From NCBI GenBank assembly GCA_002395865.1, contig DGVE01000031.1, positions 1-44,189 of the forward strand: a stretch of DNA of 44,189 bases. Direction: 5' to 3'. Below the pieces are notes generated by a model that was not told the origin of the DNA, ran no database searches, and was given only the letters and a program-made list of their open reading frames with translations. A program made the position numbers and the translations under genes. Below are positions 43,457-44,189 of this stretch, one piece after another. Numbering within the stretch: the first letter of the stretch is position 1; each line of letters starts with the position of its first letter. Origin of the DNA: Lachnospiraceae bacterium UBA4292. GTDB taxonomy: Bacteria; Bacillota; Clostridia; Lachnospirales; Lachnospiraceae.

Positions 43457-43996
43457 CTACAACTCCCTCTTTAGCTTCTCTCTTGCCTCATGAATTATCA
43501 CGTAGACCTGATCTCTGGTAAGCCCCATGATATCTGCTATCTCCTCAGGTTCGAAGCCTCCAAACAATTTCAGATACATCACCTGATACATCTTAGAGTT
43601 GAAGCCCTTTATCGTTTGAAGAATCTCATCATGAAGTTCCCCCAGGGCATATGCCTTCTCGGGTTCCAAACACTCATCCGCATGGATCAAATTCCATTCA
43701 TTTTCATCAAGCAGCAATTCCTGTGCCAGAAGTTTTTTCTTCCTCATGAAATCTATCGCCTCATGTCGTGCTATTGCATAAAGCCATGTCTTGAATTGAC
43801 TTCTGCCCCTGAAAACAGACTTCTTCAAAGCTACCCTCGCAAAGATATCCTGAAACAGATCCTCTGCATCATGGTAGTTACCGACCATTCCCTCAAGAAA
43901 TCGCACCAACTCATTGTTATATTTAATTATTAAAGCTTCTATTGCACTGTCATCACCTTTTAGATAACGACGGTAGTACTCTTCATCAGTAACCAA
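43457..43996 (-). CDS. ECF-type RNA polymerase sigma factor (module 3)
   Basis: 179 residues. Region 2 DAEDLFQDIFARVAL and FKTWLYAIARHEAIDFMRKKK; region 4 MYQVMYLKLFGGFEPEEIADIMG with a basic recognition helix (RDQVYVIIHEAREKLKREL). Both domains intact. The TTG start at 43996 has GGGAGGA seven bases ahead, and its N-terminus aligns with module 1. The membrane protein gene follows 5 bp later. Confidence 0.93.
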   Translation of the reverse strand: MVTDEEYYRRYLKGDDSAIEALIIKYNNELVRFLEGMVGNYHDAEDLFQDIFARVALKKSVFRGRSQFKTWLYAIARHEAIDFMRKKKLLAQELLLDENEWNLIHADECLEPEKAYALGELHDEILQTIKGFNSKMYQVMYLKLFGGFEPEEIADIMGLTRDQVYVIIHEAREKLKREL

Positions 43997-44055
43997 ACTG
44001 ATTCCTCCCGGGATCTCAGAACCATGTAGAAGATGTCGTCACATCCCTACGCCAT

Positions 44056-44065
44056 AATAGACGAA
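44056..44065 (-). promoter_or_regulatory. Shared element TTTCGTCTAT upstream of the module 3 sigma gene
   Basis: Identical over ten bases to the element at 19857-19866. A -35-like GTCAA lies 17 bases before CGTC. Candidate ECF-dependent promoter. Confidence 0.4.
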
Positions 44066-44086
44066 AAAATCGCGCAGATCTTGACT

Positions 44087-44114
44087 GTTTATAAAAATTT
44101 AACATTTTACAACA
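44087..44114 (-). promoter_or_regulatory. Predicted vegetative promoter of the module 3 operon
   Basis: TTGTTG (44109-44114) and TATAAA (44087-44092) are 16 bases apart on the minus strand, beginning ten bases after the intron 3' end. Confidence 0.45.
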
Positions 44115-44123
44115 AATTACGCA

Positions 44124-44189
44124 AATCGAGTAGGGCGGATTTTCTCCGCCCTCTCACACCACCAGTACGTGCCGTTCGGCATACGGCGG
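44124..44189 (-). mobile_element. 3' end of a group II intron (domains V and VI), cut by the window edge
   Basis: Read on the minus strand, the edge sequence has the domain V core GCCGTATGCCGAACGGCACG, then TACTGG and GTGTGAGAGG, and a domain VI-like stem (GGGCGGA / TCCGCCC) ending in CCTACTCGAT, the usual 3' terminus of bacterial group II introns. The rest of the intron, presumably with a reverse transcriptase, would lie outside the window. It sits directly upstream of the module 3 promoter. Confidence 0.8.

Noticed and set aside
1..44189. CRISPR arrays, tRNA or rRNA genes
   Set aside because: Scanning by eye found no regularly spaced repeats, no cloverleaf with a T-loop GTTCRA core and CCA-type end, and no rRNA hallmark segments.

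Overview
The window looks like chromosomal DNA of an anaerobic Bacillota (Clostridia), most likely a Lachnospiraceae-type gut or rumen bacterium. The evidence is an FMN riboswitch with an intrinsic terminator ahead of a RibU-type transporter, strong AGGAGG-type ribosome binding sites with frequent TTG starts, many lipoproteins, a clostripain-family protease carrying BspA-type leucine-rich repeats, and the UvrC/FtsH/UPRT/AroB/MscL sequences. No species can be named from sequence alone. Most genes lie on the minus strand; the exceptions are a phosphatase at 20.0 kb, a three-gene block at 30.7-33.3 kb and mscL at 35.1 kb.

Layout. 1-7.96 kb: a partial transglutaminase-like lipoprotein, a 1640-residue clostripain/BspA-repeat lipoprotein, then uvrC. 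8-15.2 kb: ftsH, a very large double-Cache hybrid histidine kinase and a receiver-GGDEF protein translationally linked to it. 15.3-17 kb: upp, preceded by a 13-residue leader ORF, and ribU with its FMN riboswitch. 17-19.9 kb: an ECF sigma factor, a one-pass membrane protein and a lipoprotein. 20-29.2 kb: a histidine phosphatase (+), then a six-gene minus-strand operon: lipoprotein, ECF-like sigma, one-pass membrane protein, lipoprotein, lipoprotein, and a protein that fuses the sigma region-2 domain to the membrane protein. 29.2-30.0 kb: a PIN/NYN-like protein. 30.1-30.6 kb: a large imperfect palindrome with no gene. 30.7-33.3 kb (+): a small basic protein, an aminotransferase and an rRNA-type methyltransferase. 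33.3-35.6 kb: a COG2426-like membrane protein, aroB and mscL with a zinc ribbon. 35.7-41.8 kb: two lipoproteins, an amidase-like secreted protein lacking its catalytic cysteine, and an ABC ATPase with two FtsX-type permeases. 42-44 kb: a small secreted protein, then a third sigma/membrane-protein pair; the right edge is the 3' end of a group II intron.

The recurring theme is envelope signalling. Three sigma/one-pass-membrane-protein pairs and one natural sigma-membrane fusion sit beside secreted lipoproteins that are paralogous to one another. My best candidates for something undescribed are this sigma/membrane/lipoprotein family (fusion protein at 20610-21482, with fossil traces of tandem duplication at 23391-23508 and 25415-25532) and the quasi-palindromic element at 30131-30619, which has a 13-base perfect loop-loop complementarity.
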